Of a stretch of 64,000 nt of DNA, positions 33,675 to 42,500 are shown one piece after another. The notes beneath the pieces were generated by a model, which worked only from the letters and a program-made list of their open reading frames with translations, did not search any database and was not told the origin of the DNA. Made by a program: the position numbers and the translations under genes. How positions within the stretch are numbered: the first letter of the stretch is position 1; every line of letters starts with the position of its first letter. Source of the stretch: an uncultured Stenotrophomonas sp. (GTDB lineage: Bacteria > Pseudomonadota > Gammaproteobacteria > Xanthomonadales > Xanthomonadaceae); NCBI RefSeq assembly GCF_913778665.1, contig NZ_CAJYVQ010000006.1, forward strand, positions 124,001-188,000, written 5' to 3'.

Positions 33675-34673
33675 ATGACGGCTGTGCCCGCCCCTGTTTC
33701 CTCGACCGCGGCCGGCGCGCTGTCGGCGTTCCTGCGTGGCGTCGAACGCCGCGCCCTGGTAGTGGCGGAGCTGCAGTGCGGCGACGCCGCTCGTGCCGAG
33801 CAGACCCTGGTGGCCGTGATGCGCGCATTCGCCGCGGTCGCCAGCGACCTGCCGATGGCGCAATGGCCGACCCGTTTCTGGACCCTGCTGGGCCAGCGCC
33901 AGGCGCTGCGCGAGCCGGTCGGCGGCCAGTGGCTGCCGCCGCTGGCTGCGCTGGGCTCGATGGCACCGCTGCCACGCTTGGCTCTGCTGCTGCGGGTAGG
34001 CGGCAGCCTGGACGAGGGCATCGCCATGCGCGTGCTCGATCGCGACGAGAGCGGCTATCAGCACCTGCTGGCCGACGCCTGCCCGCGTGACGCCGACGGC
34101 CAGCCCGACGCATCGGCCTGGCGGCAGATTGCCGAACAGGTGCAGGCGCGCATCCGCGATCTGCCGGTCAAGCGCCTGCAGCAGCTGCAGCAGCCGGCCG
34201 CTCCGTCGGCCAACCATGGGGCACCCGCATCCAGCTGGCGTGCGCCGCAGCAGGATGAACGCGCGGCCGGCCGGCGCCGCCGTGCCAATACCAAGCCGCG
34301 CTGGCGCGGTCCGCTGATCCTGCTGGTGACCGTGGCGGTGCTGCTGGCGGCCGCGCTCGGCTGGCGCCATTGGCAGGGCCGCTCGTTCGGCAGCGACGCA
34401 CCGCTGCCGGAAGGCGTGGTCGCCGAGGCCGGTCCGGTGACGGTTGAAGCGTTGCCGCCTGGCAAGGTCAACGCCGCGCCGGACGCCGGCTCGGCGCAGT
34501 CGGCGGACGACAGCACCATGCTGGCCGATCGCGACTACCCGCTGGTAGCTGACGCCGATCTGTATGCGTGGACCGCCGCCGGCGGACCGCTGCCGGTGGA
34601 CGAATCGCAATCCAAGCCGAGCCGGCCGGAGCCGGCCAGTGCCACGCTGGAAACCACCGCCGCCGATGAATAA
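33675..34673 (+). CDS. Single-pass membrane protein of unknown function
   Basis: This 332-residue protein has a cytoplasmic N-terminal part (about 1-165), a basic stretch (AAGRRRRANTKPRWRG), one membrane helix at about 215-235, and a periplasmic tail rich in alanine, proline and acidic residues. The N-terminus (FLRGVERRALVVAELQCGDA, then PTRFWTLL) faintly resembles region 2 of ECF sigma factors, but the DNA-binding region is missing. It overlaps the DUF3106 gene by 8 bases, so the two probably work together at the envelope. No function assigned. Confidence 0.7.
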   Translation: MTAVPAPVSSTAAGALSAFLRGVERRALVVAELQCGDAARAEQTLVAVMRAFAAVASDLPMAQWPTRFWTLLGQRQALREPVGGQWLPPLAALGSMAPLPRLALLLRVGGSLDEGIAMRVLDRDESGYQHLLADACPRDADGQPDASAWRQIAEQVQARIRDLPVKRLQQLQQPAAPSANHGAPASSWRAPQQDERAAGRRRRANTKPRWRGPLILLVTVAVLLAAALGWRHWQGRSFGSDAPLPEGVVAEAGPVTVEALPPGKVNAAPDAGSAQSADDSTMLADRDYPLVADADLYAWTAAGGPLPVDESQSKPSRPEPASATLETTAADE

Positions 34674-35256
34674 GACCGTATTCGCCAGCCTGCTGCTGGT
34701 CCTGCCGTTGTCGCTCTCGGCCGCGCCGCAGACCTTGAACGTGCCACTGCCACCGCGCTCGTCGGCGACTCCGGCGGACACTGGCGCACCGGTGCCCTCA
34801 GCAACGACTGCAGCGCCTTCGGCATTTGCCCAGCTCAATGCGCAGCAGCAGCGCCAGCGGCGGGCCGATTATGCGGTCTGGCGTGCACTGCCGGAAGGCG
34901 AACGCGAGCGCATCCGGCAGGCGGCCGCGCGCTTCCACGCGCTGCCGCCCGCCCAGCAGCAGCGCCTGCGCGAGCAGTTCCAGGCGCAGGACCAGGCGTT
35001 CCGCGAGGGCTGGCGTCTTGGGCCGCAACTGGGCCTGGAGTTCCCCAAGCTGCACGGCCTGTTCGGCTTCGTACCGGCCGAACAGCGAGAGGCGGCACTG
35101 GCCGTGCTGCGCCAGCTCAGCCCGTCGCAGCTGGCCCAGCTTACCTTGGTGGCACAACGCACGCCGCCGCAGGAACGCGACACGGTGCGCAGCGCGTTCC
35201 TCGCAGTACCCGCCGCCGAGCGCGACGCCTGGCTCAAGCGCCAGGCCGGCCAGTAG
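34666..35256 (+). CDS. DUF3106 family secreted protein
   Basis: This 196-residue protein has a signal peptide (residues 1-19, ending LSAAPQ) and a helical body typical of DUF3106: AVWRALPEGERERIRQAAAR, LPPAQQQRLREQF and LAVPAAERDAWLKRQ. The repeated LP-ER-R pattern suggests a periplasmic helical scaffold similar to Spy/CpxP-like proteins. The ATG lies inside the end of the upstream gene, so translation is coupled. Function unknown. Confidence 0.8.
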   Translation: MNKTVFASLLLVLPLSLSAAPQTLNVPLPPRSSATPADTGAPVPSATTAAPSAFAQLNAQQQRQRRADYAVWRALPEGERERIRQAAARFHALPPAQQQRLREQFQAQDQAFREGWRLGPQLGLEFPKLHGLFGFVPAEQREAALAVLRQLSPSQLAQLTLVAQRTPPQERDTVRSAFLAVPAAERDAWLKRQAGQ

Positions 35257-35561
35257 ACCCGACGGCGCAACGGCGGCGCGTTACGTCGACGGGGTGGCGT
35301 CCACAGTTGGTCGATTTCCGCGCGCATCGCGGGGCATTCGCGGCGTGAGGCAAGCGCAGTCGACCAACTGAGCAGTCGACTGGCACTCGGCTCTACCCAG
35401 CGGGTCCACACATCGGTCGCCTTCACCTCAGCAGCGACGCCTGCCGGGACCTGGCATTCACGCCATGTCATGGGAATGCGCGCGCGGCACGCGTAAGATG
35501 AGCGGCCGCAACCCGGTGCCTGTGCCCTTCGCGCGCAACCGTAGTTCGCGTCAAGCACCTT
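35257..35561. other. Gap between DUF3106 and MATE genes
   Basis: I see no gene in these 305 bases. An 11-base inverted repeat CAGTTGGTCGA/TCGACCAACTG lies at 35304-35314 and 35360-35370, far enough apart to form a long hairpin and possibly a degraded repeat element. A MATE promoter should be present but is not obvious. Confidence 0.5.
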
Positions 35562-36926
35562 ATGTCTACTGCAACCTCTACGCCGCGCTTCAGCAAGGAA
35601 GTCGGCGCGACCGGTCTGCTCGCCCTGCCGCTTGTGCTGGGCCATGTGTCCACCGGTCTGATCTCTTTCGTCGACAATGTGATCGCCGGCCACCACGCCA
35701 CGGCGACCCTGGCCGCGGTGACCATCGGTACCGCGCTGCTGTGGCTGCCGATGCTGATCCCGATCGGCACGCTCATCTCGCTTACCGCCTCGGTGTCGCA
35801 GCTGCATGGCGCCGGCCGCGAGCGCGAGATCGGCCCGCTGTTCCGCCAGGCGCTGTGGTTGGCGCTGGGCCTGGGCCTGATCATGTTCACCTTCCTCACG
35901 GTGGTGCCGCCGCTGCTGCCGGCCTTCGGCATCGCGCCGGACATCGTGCCGGGCGCCACCGCGTTCCTGCATGCGGTGCGCTGGGGAGGCCCGGCGCTGA
36001 CCCTGTACTTCTGCATGCGCTACCTCAGCGAGGGCATGCACTGGACGCTGCCGACCATGCTGCTCGGTTTCGGCGGCCTGCTGGTGCTCGCCCCGATGGG
36101 TTATGTGCTGGCCAACGGCAAGCTTGGTTTCCCGGAAATGGGCGCCGAAGGCCTTGGCATCGCGTCGGCGGTGATGATGTGGATGCAGGCCATCGCCTTC
36201 GCCACCTACCTGTGGTTCACCAAGCGCTTCGCCCACCTGCAGCTGTTCTCACATTTTGAGGGGCCGCGCTGGAAAGCGATCTGGGAGCTGCTGCGCACCG
36301 GCCTGCCGATCGGCATCACGGTGCTGATGGAAGGCGGCCTGTTCATTGTCACCGCGCTGCTGATCGGCCGCCTCGGTGCCAATGAAGCGGCCGCGCACCA
36401 GATCGCGATCAACGTCGCGCAGCTGTGCTTCATGATCCCGATGGGCGTGGCCGAGGCCACCACCGTACGCGTCGGCCATGCGGTCGGCCGCGGCGATGGT
36501 TTCGGCGTGCGCCGCGCGGCGTGGGCCGGCTACGCGATCATCATGGGCACGCAGACGCTGTCGGCGGCGGTGCTGCTGTTCGGCCACGACGCCATCGTCG
36601 GTGTCTACACCAATGACTTGGCGGTGGCCGGCCTGGCCTCGACCCTGCTGCTGTACGCGGCTACCTTCCAGTTCCCGGACGGTATCCAGGTGCTGTCGGC
36701 CGGTGCGCTGCGCGGCCTGAAGGACACCCGCGTGCCGATGTTCATCGCCATGTTCGCGTACTGGGGCTTGGGCATGCCACTCGGCGCCGGGCTCGGGCTG
36801 GGGTTGGGCATGGGGCCGCAGGGCATGTGGATCGGCCTGATCGTCGGCCTGACTGCCGCCGCCATCCTGATGGGCTGGCGCCTGCGCCGCAGCAGCCTGC
36901 GCATCGGCCAGTCGATGCTGTCCTGA
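35562..36926 (+). CDS. MATE family efflux transporter
   Basis: This 454-residue membrane protein has twelve predicted helices in two related halves. MATE signatures are visible in GHVSTGLISFVDNVIAGH near the N-terminus and MIPMGVAEATTVRVGHAVG in the second half. It is a NorM-like multidrug or metabolite antiporter driven by Na+ or H+. The start at 35562 has no clear Shine-Dalgarno sequence. It stands alone; no regulator gene is adjacent. Confidence 0.93.
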   Translation: MSTATSTPRFSKEVGATGLLALPLVLGHVSTGLISFVDNVIAGHHATATLAAVTIGTALLWLPMLIPIGTLISLTASVSQLHGAGREREIGPLFRQALWLALGLGLIMFTFLTVVPPLLPAFGIAPDIVPGATAFLHAVRWGGPALTLYFCMRYLSEGMHWTLPTMLLGFGGLLVLAPMGYVLANGKLGFPEMGAEGLGIASAVMMWMQAIAFATYLWFTKRFAHLQLFSHFEGPRWKAIWELLRTGLPIGITVLMEGGLFIVTALLIGRLGANEAAAHQIAINVAQLCFMIPMGVAEATTVRVGHAVGRGDGFGVRRAAWAGYAIIMGTQTLSAAVLLFGHDAIVGVYTNDLAVAGLASTLLLYAATFQFPDGIQVLSAGALRGLKDTRVPMFIAMFAYWGLGMPLGAGLGLGLGMGPQGMWIGLIVGLTAAAILMGWRLRRSSLRIGQSMLS

Positions 36927-37041
36927 CCCTTCCGCCCGCCATGCCGATCCATGGCGGGCGATCCCCTGACTTGTGTCCGATGCCGCATCACGCGGCACCG
37001 GCTATGCTGGTACCACGGCAAGAAGCCATCCGGAGCGCTCC

Positions 37042-38964
37042 ATGAATCAACCCGTGCCCCCGCTGCCCCCGGCGCGTCGCAATCCCGTCGCCAGTTTCTT
37101 CATCGGGCTGTGGGACGTCATGAACTTCACCCGCCGGTTGATCCTCAACCTGGTGTTCTTCGGCCTGCTGTTCCTGCTGCTGGTGATGTTCGTCATCGCC
37201 GCCGGCATGGGTGCCGGTGCCAGCAAGTCGCTGCAGGACCGCACCACCCTGGTGATCGCGCCGGAAGGCCGATTGGTCGAGCAGTTCAGCGCCGATCCGG
37301 TCAGCCGCGCGCTGGCCAAGGCGGTGGGCGACAACGGCGCCGAGGAGATCCAGCTGCGCGACCTGCTGCGGGTGATCGAGTCGGCCAAGGAAGACAAGAA
37401 GATCGAGCGTGTGGTGCTGGAGCTGGACAAGCTGCAGCCGTCGGGCTTTGCCTCGCTGCGTGAAGTCGCCGCCGCGCTGCAGGACCTGCGCGCCTCCGGC
37501 AAGCAGCTGGTGGCCTACAGCGAGAGCATGGGCCAGTCGCAGTACCTGCTGGCCGCACAGGCCGACGAGGTCTACCTCGACCCGATGGGGTCGGTGGTGC
37601 TCGAGGGCCTGGGCCGCTACCGCCAGTACTTCCGTAGCGGCCTGCAGGACAAGCTGGGCGTCGACGTGCATCTGTTCAAGGTGGGCGAATACAAGTCCGC
37701 GGCCGAGCCGTACGTGCTCGACGCCGCCTCGCCGGCCTCCAAGGAAGCCGACCTGTTCTGGATGAACGACGTGTGGCAGCGCTACCTGGCCGACATCGCC
37801 AAGGCCCGTCGCCTGGATCCGGCACAACTGGCCGCCGGCATCGACACGCTGCCGGAAGGCATCGCCGCCGCCGGTGGCGACCTGGCCAAGTTTGCCCTGC
37901 AGCAGAAGCTGGTGACCGCGCTGAAGACCCGCGAGGAATTCGAGGATCTGATGATCGAGCGCGGCGTGGCCGACGATGACGCCGACGGCGGTTTCCGCAA
38001 CGTCGACTTCGGTCGTTACCTGGCCCTGCTCGACGCGCGCCGCAACCCGGTGGACTCGCGTCCGCAGGTGGCGGTGGTGGTGGCCGAAGGCGAGATCAGC
38101 GGTGGCGATCTGCCGGCCGGCCGCATCGGCGGCGAGTCGACCTCGGCGCTGCTGCGTGCCGCGCGTGACGACGAAAACGTGAAGGCGGTGGTGCTTCGCG
38201 TCGATTCGCCGGGCGGTGAAGTGTTCGCCTCCGAGCAGATCCGCCGCGAAGTGGTCGCGCTGCAGGCCGCCGGCAAGCCGGTGGTGGTGTCGATGGGTGA
38301 CCTGGCCGCTTCCGGTGGCTACTGGATCAGCATGAACGCCGATCGCATCTATGCAGATCCGTCGACCATCACCGGTTCGATCGGCATCTTCGGCATGGTG
38401 CCGAACTTCAGCCGCGCGCTGGACAAGATCGGCGTGCATACCGACGGCGTGGGCACCACCCGTTTCGCCGGTGCCTTCGACGTCACCCGCCCGATGGACC
38501 CGGCCGTGGGCCAGGTGATCCAGACAGTGATCAACAAGGGCTACGCCGACTTCACCGGTCGCGTCGCTGATGCCCGCAAGAAGCCGGTCGAGGCGGTCGA
38601 TGAAGTGGCCCGGGGCCGTGTGTGGAGCGGTGCGCAGGCCAAGGAACGTGGCCTGGTCGATGCCTTCGGTGGCCTGAAGGACGCCGTGGCCGATGCCGCC
38701 GGCCGTGCCAAGCTGGGCAAGGCCGATGCCTATCGCGTGCGCTACATCGAGAAGGCGGCGACGCCGTTCGCGCAGTTCGTCAGCGGTTTCGCCGGCAGCC
38801 GTGCCGGCGCCTGGATGCTGTCTGATTCGGGCATGGCGCGGATGATGCTGGCGCGCACGATGCCGGAAGTGGATACGCAGCTGCGCTTCGTCGAGAACGC
38901 CGCCCGCGAGAAGGGCAACGGCGCGCCGGTGAAGGCGCTGGCGTATTGCTTCTGCGGGTTCTGA
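37042..38964 (+). CDS. sppA: Signal peptide peptidase SppA, long form
   Basis: SppA degrades signal peptides left in the inner membrane. This 640-residue protein has one N-terminal membrane segment (about 25-55) and two S49-type domains, as in the long enterobacterial form. The catalytic pair is K218 in VGEYKSAAEP and S424 in LAASGGYWIS, positions close to those of E. coli SppA (209 and 409). The start at 37042 is chosen because the upstream extension is not protein-like. A SMAG repeat and a terminator follow. Confidence 0.93.
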   Translation: MNQPVPPLPPARRNPVASFFIGLWDVMNFTRRLILNLVFFGLLFLLLVMFVIAAGMGAGASKSLQDRTTLVIAPEGRLVEQFSADPVSRALAKAVGDNGAEEIQLRDLLRVIESAKEDKKIERVVLELDKLQPSGFASLREVAAALQDLRASGKQLVAYSESMGQSQYLLAAQADEVYLDPMGSVVLEGLGRYRQYFRSGLQDKLGVDVHLFKVGEYKSAAEPYVLDAASPASKEADLFWMNDVWQRYLADIAKARRLDPAQLAAGIDTLPEGIAAAGGDLAKFALQQKLVTALKTREEFEDLMIERGVADDDADGGFRNVDFGRYLALLDARRNPVDSRPQVAVVVAEGEISGGDLPAGRIGGESTSALLRAARDDENVKAVVLRVDSPGGEVFASEQIRREVVALQAAGKPVVVSMGDLAASGGYWISMNADRIYADPSTITGSIGIFGMVPNFSRALDKIGVHTDGVGTTRFAGAFDVTRPMDPAVGQVIQTVINKGYADFTGRVADARKKPVEAVDEVARGRVWSGAQAKERGLVDAFGGLKDAVADAAGRAKLGKADAYRVRYIEKAATPFAQFVSGFAGSRAGAWMLSDSGMARMMLARTMPEVDTQLRFVENAAREKGNGAPVKALAYCFCGF

Positions 38965-38972
38965 CCGGAAAG

Positions 38973-38996
38973 CATCCACGCATGGCGTGGATCTAC
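38973..38996. repeat. SMAG-type palindromic repeat
   Basis: CATCCACGCATGGCGTGGAT followed by CTAC, so the GTAG head is on the minus strand. It lies 9 bases after the sppA stop. Confidence 0.85.
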
Positions 38997-39002
38997 TGGA
39001 TA

Positions 39003-39026
39003 CGCCCGGCTTTGGCCGGGCGTTTT
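39003..39026 (+). terminator. Rho-independent terminator of sppA
   Basis: CGCCCGGC and GCCGGGCG form an 8-base stem around TTTG, followed by four T. Confidence 0.85.
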
Positions 39027-39033
39027 CGTTCAT

Positions 39034-39072
39034 GGGGTCGGATCCCTTTGCGTCGCAAAGAGCTCTGACCCC
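39034..39072. repeat. GGGGTCGGATCC...CTCTGACCCC repeat
   Basis: A near-perfect palindrome with inner CTTTGCGTCGCAAAG. Same family as the copies at 27825 and 31009. Confidence 0.78.
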
Positions 39073-39084
39073 ACAGGCCACCCG

Positions 39085-39297
39085 TCACTGCGTCGTGTCG
39101 GCCTCGGCCTTGCGCTCGCGTGCGGCGGCTTCGTCCACGGCCTTCTGCGCGCCCTTGGCGCGGTCCAGCGGTTCCTGCATCGCACGCGACATCGCCTTGG
39201 GCACCGGTGGCTTTTCCGGGTTCGGCGTCGGCGGACGCTGGCAGGCCACCAGCAGCACGCTGGCCAGCAGGGACGAGGACAGGATCAGGATGCGCAT
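39085..39297 (-). CDS. Small lipoprotein, 70 residues
   Basis: The signal sequence MRILILSSSLLASVLLVAC ends in a lipobox, so the mature protein starts at lipidated Cys19. The rest is a short proline stretch and an amphipathic, charged helix (AQKAVDEAAARERKAEA). GGAGA precedes the ATG. It resembles small coiled-coil outer-membrane lipoproteins, but I assign no function. It diverges from the dehydrogenase gene. Confidence 0.75.
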   Translation of the reverse strand: MRILILSSSLLASVLLVACQRPPTPNPEKPPVPKAMSRAMQEPLDRAKGAQKAVDEAAARERKAEADTTQ

Positions 39298-39408
39298 GGC
39301 GGCTCTCCGCGGTGGGCGTGCGCGCAGTGTCGCATTGCGGGCGATGGGCTGCCGTGAGCGCGTATCCTTGCCGCATCGAAACACAGCGGGCGCGGCCCCG
39401 GAGGACAC

Positions 39409-40185
39409 ATGACCCAGCAACGGTGGCGCCTGGATGGCCAGACGGCCCTGATTACCGGCGCCAGCGCCGGCATCGGCCTGGCCATCGCGCATGAGCTGGC
39501 CGGCTTCGGCGCTGACCTGATGATCGTCGGCCGCGATATCGACATGCTGGAGACCGCGCGCGACGAACTGCTGGACGTGCATCCGCAGATGCAGGTGCAC
39601 GCGCTGGCCGCCGATGTCTCCGACGACGAGGACCGCCGGCAGATCCTGGACTGGGTGGAAGACCACAGCGATGGCCTGCACATCCTGGTCAACAACGCCG
39701 GCGGCAACGTCACCAAGGCGGCCACGGAGTATTCCGAGGACGAATGGCGCAAGATCTTCGAGACCAACCTGTTCTCGGCGTTCGAGCTGTCGCGCTACGC
39801 GCATCCCCTGCTGGCTCGCCATGCCTCGTCGTCCATCGTCAACGTCGGCAGCGTGTCCGGCCTGACCCACGTGCGCAGTGGCGTGGTCTACGGCATGACC
39901 AAGGCCGCGATGCACCAGATGACCCGCAACCTGGCCGTCGAGTGGGCCGAGGATGGCATCCGGGTCAATGCGGTGGCGCCGTGGTACATCCGCACGCGGC
40001 GCACGTCCGGGCCGCTGTCCGACCCGGATTACTACGAGGAAGTGATCAACCGCACGCCGATGCGCCGCATTGGCGAACCGGAGGAAGTCGCCGCAGCGGT
40101 GGGTTTCCTGTGCCTGCCGGCCGCCAGCTATGTCACCGGCGAGTGCATCGCAGTGGATGGCGGTTTCCTGCGTTACGGGTTCTGA
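39409..40185 (+). CDS. Short-chain dehydrogenase/reductase, tropinone-reductase-like
   Basis: This 258-residue Rossmann-fold enzyme has the NAD(P)-binding GASAGIGLAIA, the NNAGGN segment, and the catalytic S-YxxxK set (NVGSVSG and YGMTKAAMHQ). VNAVAPWYIRTRRT and GECIAVDGGFLRYGF match the tropinone reductase-like branch. The arginine in VGRDID after the second strand suggests NADP preference. Substrate unknown. Confidence 0.92.
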   Translation: MTQQRWRLDGQTALITGASAGIGLAIAHELAGFGADLMIVGRDIDMLETARDELLDVHPQMQVHALAADVSDDEDRRQILDWVEDHSDGLHILVNNAGGNVTKAATEYSEDEWRKIFETNLFSAFELSRYAHPLLARHASSSIVNVGSVSGLTHVRSGVVYGMTKAAMHQMTRNLAVEWAEDGIRVNAVAPWYIRTRRTSGPLSDPDYYEEVINRTPMRRIGEPEEVAAAVGFLCLPAASYVTGECIAVDGGFLRYGF

Positions 40186-40198
40186 TCATGCGGTGGTC

Positions 40199-40267
40199 GC
40201 GCCGGCCGCTGGCCGGCAACCACGGGATCTTCAGATGATTGCAGTTGCCGGCCAGCGGCCGGCACTA
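40199..40267. repeat. Inverted pair of SMAG-type repeats
   Basis: Two CCGGCCGCTGGCCGGC-type palindromes face each other around a 25-base spacer. The second ends in CTAC (minus-strand GTAG). It could form a large RNA hairpin between convergent genes. Confidence 0.82.
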
Positions 40268-40277
40268 CCGGTGGGTG

Positions 40278-40994
40278 TCACCCCGGTACCGGGCAGTTGC
40301 TGGCCTCCAGCACGCCCTGCAGCCGTTCGCGTTCCCCACGGGCGTTGTCGCGGTTTTCCGGCGAGGCGAACCGCTCACGGCCGCGCGCGTCGCGGAAGCG
40401 TTGCTGCCAGCTGCTGCAGCGCTGCGCCTCCGGCAGTTCCTCGCAGCGGTCGCGCACCACTTCGCAGCCGGCGGCGTTGACCGGGGTGGCGCCGCCCAGG
40501 CCCTGCACGGTCATCAGTTCGCAGCGGCCGGGAGCAGCTTCGTATTCGTGCAGATAGCCCCCGCCCTGGCTGTCGGTGCACTGGAAGATCGGTGGCAGCG
40601 GCGGCTTCGGCGGCGCATTGCGGTCTGGCGCGGCATCGGCGTGGCGCGGCAGCGTTGCGCTGTCGAGTATCAGATCGCCGCCTTCACGTTCGACCATGCC
40701 GGCTTCCATGATCGTGCGTCCTTCGCCCGGGCGGCGGGGGCTGGGCACCGAAGCGGGCGATGTACCCGCTGTCGCCGGTTCGGGCGGCGGCGGAGGTGCT
40801 GCTGTGACTGATGCAGGCGGCGCACTGGCGGACGCCGGAATCCGCACCACCTGCTGCTTGCTGCCGGTGGGGCAGGGCGTGCGTTGCAGGGTAGGCACAT
40901 CGCTGCTGCTGGAAGTACAGCGGTAGATCACCCCGTCGTCGGCCAATGCATTGCCGGCGAACAGGCCCAGGGCCAGCCAGATCAGGTTCTTCAT
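40278..40994 (-). CDS. DUF4124-like exported protein
   Basis: This 238-residue protein has a signal peptide (residues 1-18, ending GNALAD). A DUF4124-like start follows: VIYRCTSSSSDVPTLQRTPC, which resembles the pattern of a cysteine-paired small beta domain. A proline/alanine linker leads to a second cysteine-rich part (CEVVRDRCEELPEAQRC). Function unknown. It lies 34 bases after a similar gene in the same direction, likely by duplication. Confidence 0.7.
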   Translation of the reverse strand: MKNLIWLALGLFAGNALADDGVIYRCTSSSSDVPTLQRTPCPTGSKQQVVRIPASASAPPASVTAAPPPPPEPATAGTSPASVPSPRRPGEGRTIMEAGMVEREGGDLILDSATLPRHADAAPDRNAPPKPPLPPIFQCTDSQGGGYLHEYEAAPGRCELMTVQGLGGATPVNAAGCEVVRDRCEELPEAQRCSSWQQRFRDARGRERFASPENRDNARGERERLQGVLEASNCPVPG

Positions 40995-41028
40995 GCGCAC
41001 AGCGTACATGCCACGGCAGGTGCTGCGC

Positions 41029-41718
41029 TCAGCGGTCGCAGTCCCGCGACAGGCGTGCGTCGATGCCACGCTGTTCGTTGCTGATGGCAGTACGCTCGCT
41101 CTGCAGCGCACTGTTGTAGCGGCGGTCCAGTTCCCAGCGGCGGTCGCGCAGGCGCGCGCAGACTTCCTGCGGCGGCAGCGCATGGCAGCTGTCGCGGACC
41201 AGCACGCTGCCGGCCGGAACCTGCACACCGACACCCACCGCGGGCGGCCGGTAGCCGGTTCCTTCACCGATGGGGGTGCCGACCGGCGTGCCGAAGGCCG
41301 GGCGTGGGCCGGGATGGACCGGGCCGTGGTGCCCGTGCGGAAGCCAGACGCTGGTCCACAACGGTACCCAGCGCGGATTGCCGTCGTTGTTGTCGCTGGT
41401 ATAGCGGCGACCGTCGTCGCTCACGCATTCGTACAACGGCTGTGGCGGCTGGATGTAGACGTGGCGGACTTCGCGATCGCGCACCACCGGAACCTCGTCG
41501 GGAGGCGCGGGCGTCGCATCGCTGCGCACCACCCGTGGCGCCGGGTCGCGCGGGCGCTGCAGGTCGCGCACTTCCTGCCGCCCGCTGCTGCAGGGCCTGT
41601 CCTGCAGGGCCACGGCGCCATTGCTGGCGACGCAGCGATAGACGCGCACGTCCTCTGCGGCCGGTGCGGTCCATGGCAGCAGCAGGCACAGGCCCATGGC
41701 GGTGCGCAGCAGGTTCAT
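41029..41718 (-). CDS. DUF4124-like exported protein, paralogue
   Basis: This 229-residue protein has a signal peptide (residues 1-21, WTAPAAE) and the same N-terminal motif as its neighbour (VRVYRCVASNGAVALQDRPC). A proline-rich middle follows, with HGHHGPVHPGPRPAFGTPVG, then a helical C-terminus (EVCARLRDRRWELDRRYNSA). The cysteine pairs suggest a periplasmic, disulfide-bonded fold. Function unknown. Confidence 0.7.
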   Translation of the reverse strand: MNLLRTAMGLCLLLPWTAPAAEDVRVYRCVASNGAVALQDRPCSSGRQEVRDLQRPRDPAPRVVRSDATPAPPDEVPVVRDREVRHVYIQPPQPLYECVSDDGRRYTSDNNDGNPRWVPLWTSVWLPHGHHGPVHPGPRPAFGTPVGTPIGEGTGYRPPAVGVGVQVPAGSVLVRDSCHALPPQEVCARLRDRRWELDRRYNSALQSERTAISNEQRGIDARLSRDCDR

Positions 41719-41761
41719 GGCGGCAGGGTGCGTGATTGTGCGTGGCAGTGCAATCGTCCGC

Positions 41762-42322
41762 TCAGGAGCGCAGCACGTTGCCGCTGAGCGCGTCGCGGAT
41801 CGGGGTCGGTTGGGCCAGGCCACCGGTCTCGCCATCGAGCAGGCCATCGAGCAGGCGCAGCAGGCGCGGATCCAGCTCGGCGCGACTGCGTGCCGGCGGT
41901 TCACCGGCCAGGTTGGCGCTGGTGGAGATCAGCGGCCCGCCCCAGGCGCGGCACAGGGCGGCGACCAGTGGGTGGGCGCTGATGCGTACGGCGATGCCGC
42001 TGTGTTCACCGGTGACCCACGGTTGGGCGCGCGGACCGGCCGGCAGGATCCAGGTGTTGGCGCCCGGCCAGCTGGCCAGAACCGCACGCTGGCGGGCGTC
42101 GGGCAGCGCCTGCAGGCGCACCCAGCCCTCCAGCTGCGACAGTTCGGCGGCGACCAGGATCATGCCCTTCTCGATCGGGCGCTGCTTCAGCCGCAACACC
42201 ATGTGCACCGCGGCTTCATGCGACGGATCGCAGCCCAGGCCCCAGACCGCTTCGGTCGGATAGGCGATCACGCCGCCGGCGCGGAGCGTGGCGACAGCAG
42301 AGTCCAGGGTGAGTTCTTTCAT
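41762..42322 (-). CDS. tsaC: Threonylcarbamoyl-AMP synthase TsaC (Sua5/YrdC family)
   Basis: TsaC makes threonylcarbamoyl-adenylate for the t6A37 tRNA modification. This 186-residue protein has the YrdC core: GGVIAYPTEAVWGLGCDP, LRLKQRPIEKGMILVA and GGPLISTSANLAGEP. The start at 42322 gives the normal length; the open frame upstream runs through repeats. tsaC near topA and dprA is a conserved neighbourhood in gammaproteobacteria. Confidence 0.93.
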   Translation of the reverse strand: MKELTLDSAVATLRAGGVIAYPTEAVWGLGCDPSHEAAVHMVLRLKQRPIEKGMILVAAELSQLEGWVRLQALPDARQRAVLASWPGANTWILPAGPRAQPWVTGEHSGIAVRISAHPLVAALCRAWGGPLISTSANLAGEPPARSRAELDPRLLRLLDGLLDGETGGLAQPTPIRDALSGNVLRS

Positions 42323-42396
42323 GGCGGCGACCGGCCCGACGTGGGACTTCATTATCCCCCTGCTGCGTGCAGAAGGGGTGGACCCAGGCACCTTGG

Positions 42397-42500
42397 GTAG
42401 TGCCGGCCGCTGGCCGGCCTCAGCGGTAGGTAATGACTGCTTATGGAGGGTGCGGACCGTGGGTCCGCACACCCTTCATCCACGCATGGCGTGAATCTAC
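42397..42500. repeat. Cluster of SMAG-type repeats between tsaC and topA
   Basis: GTAGTGCCGGCCGCTGGCCG at 42397 onward is followed by a separate hairpin TGCGGACC/GGGTCCGCA (42451-42469). A second SMAG copy at 42477-42500, head on the minus strand, provides the topA TAG stop. Confidence 0.85.
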
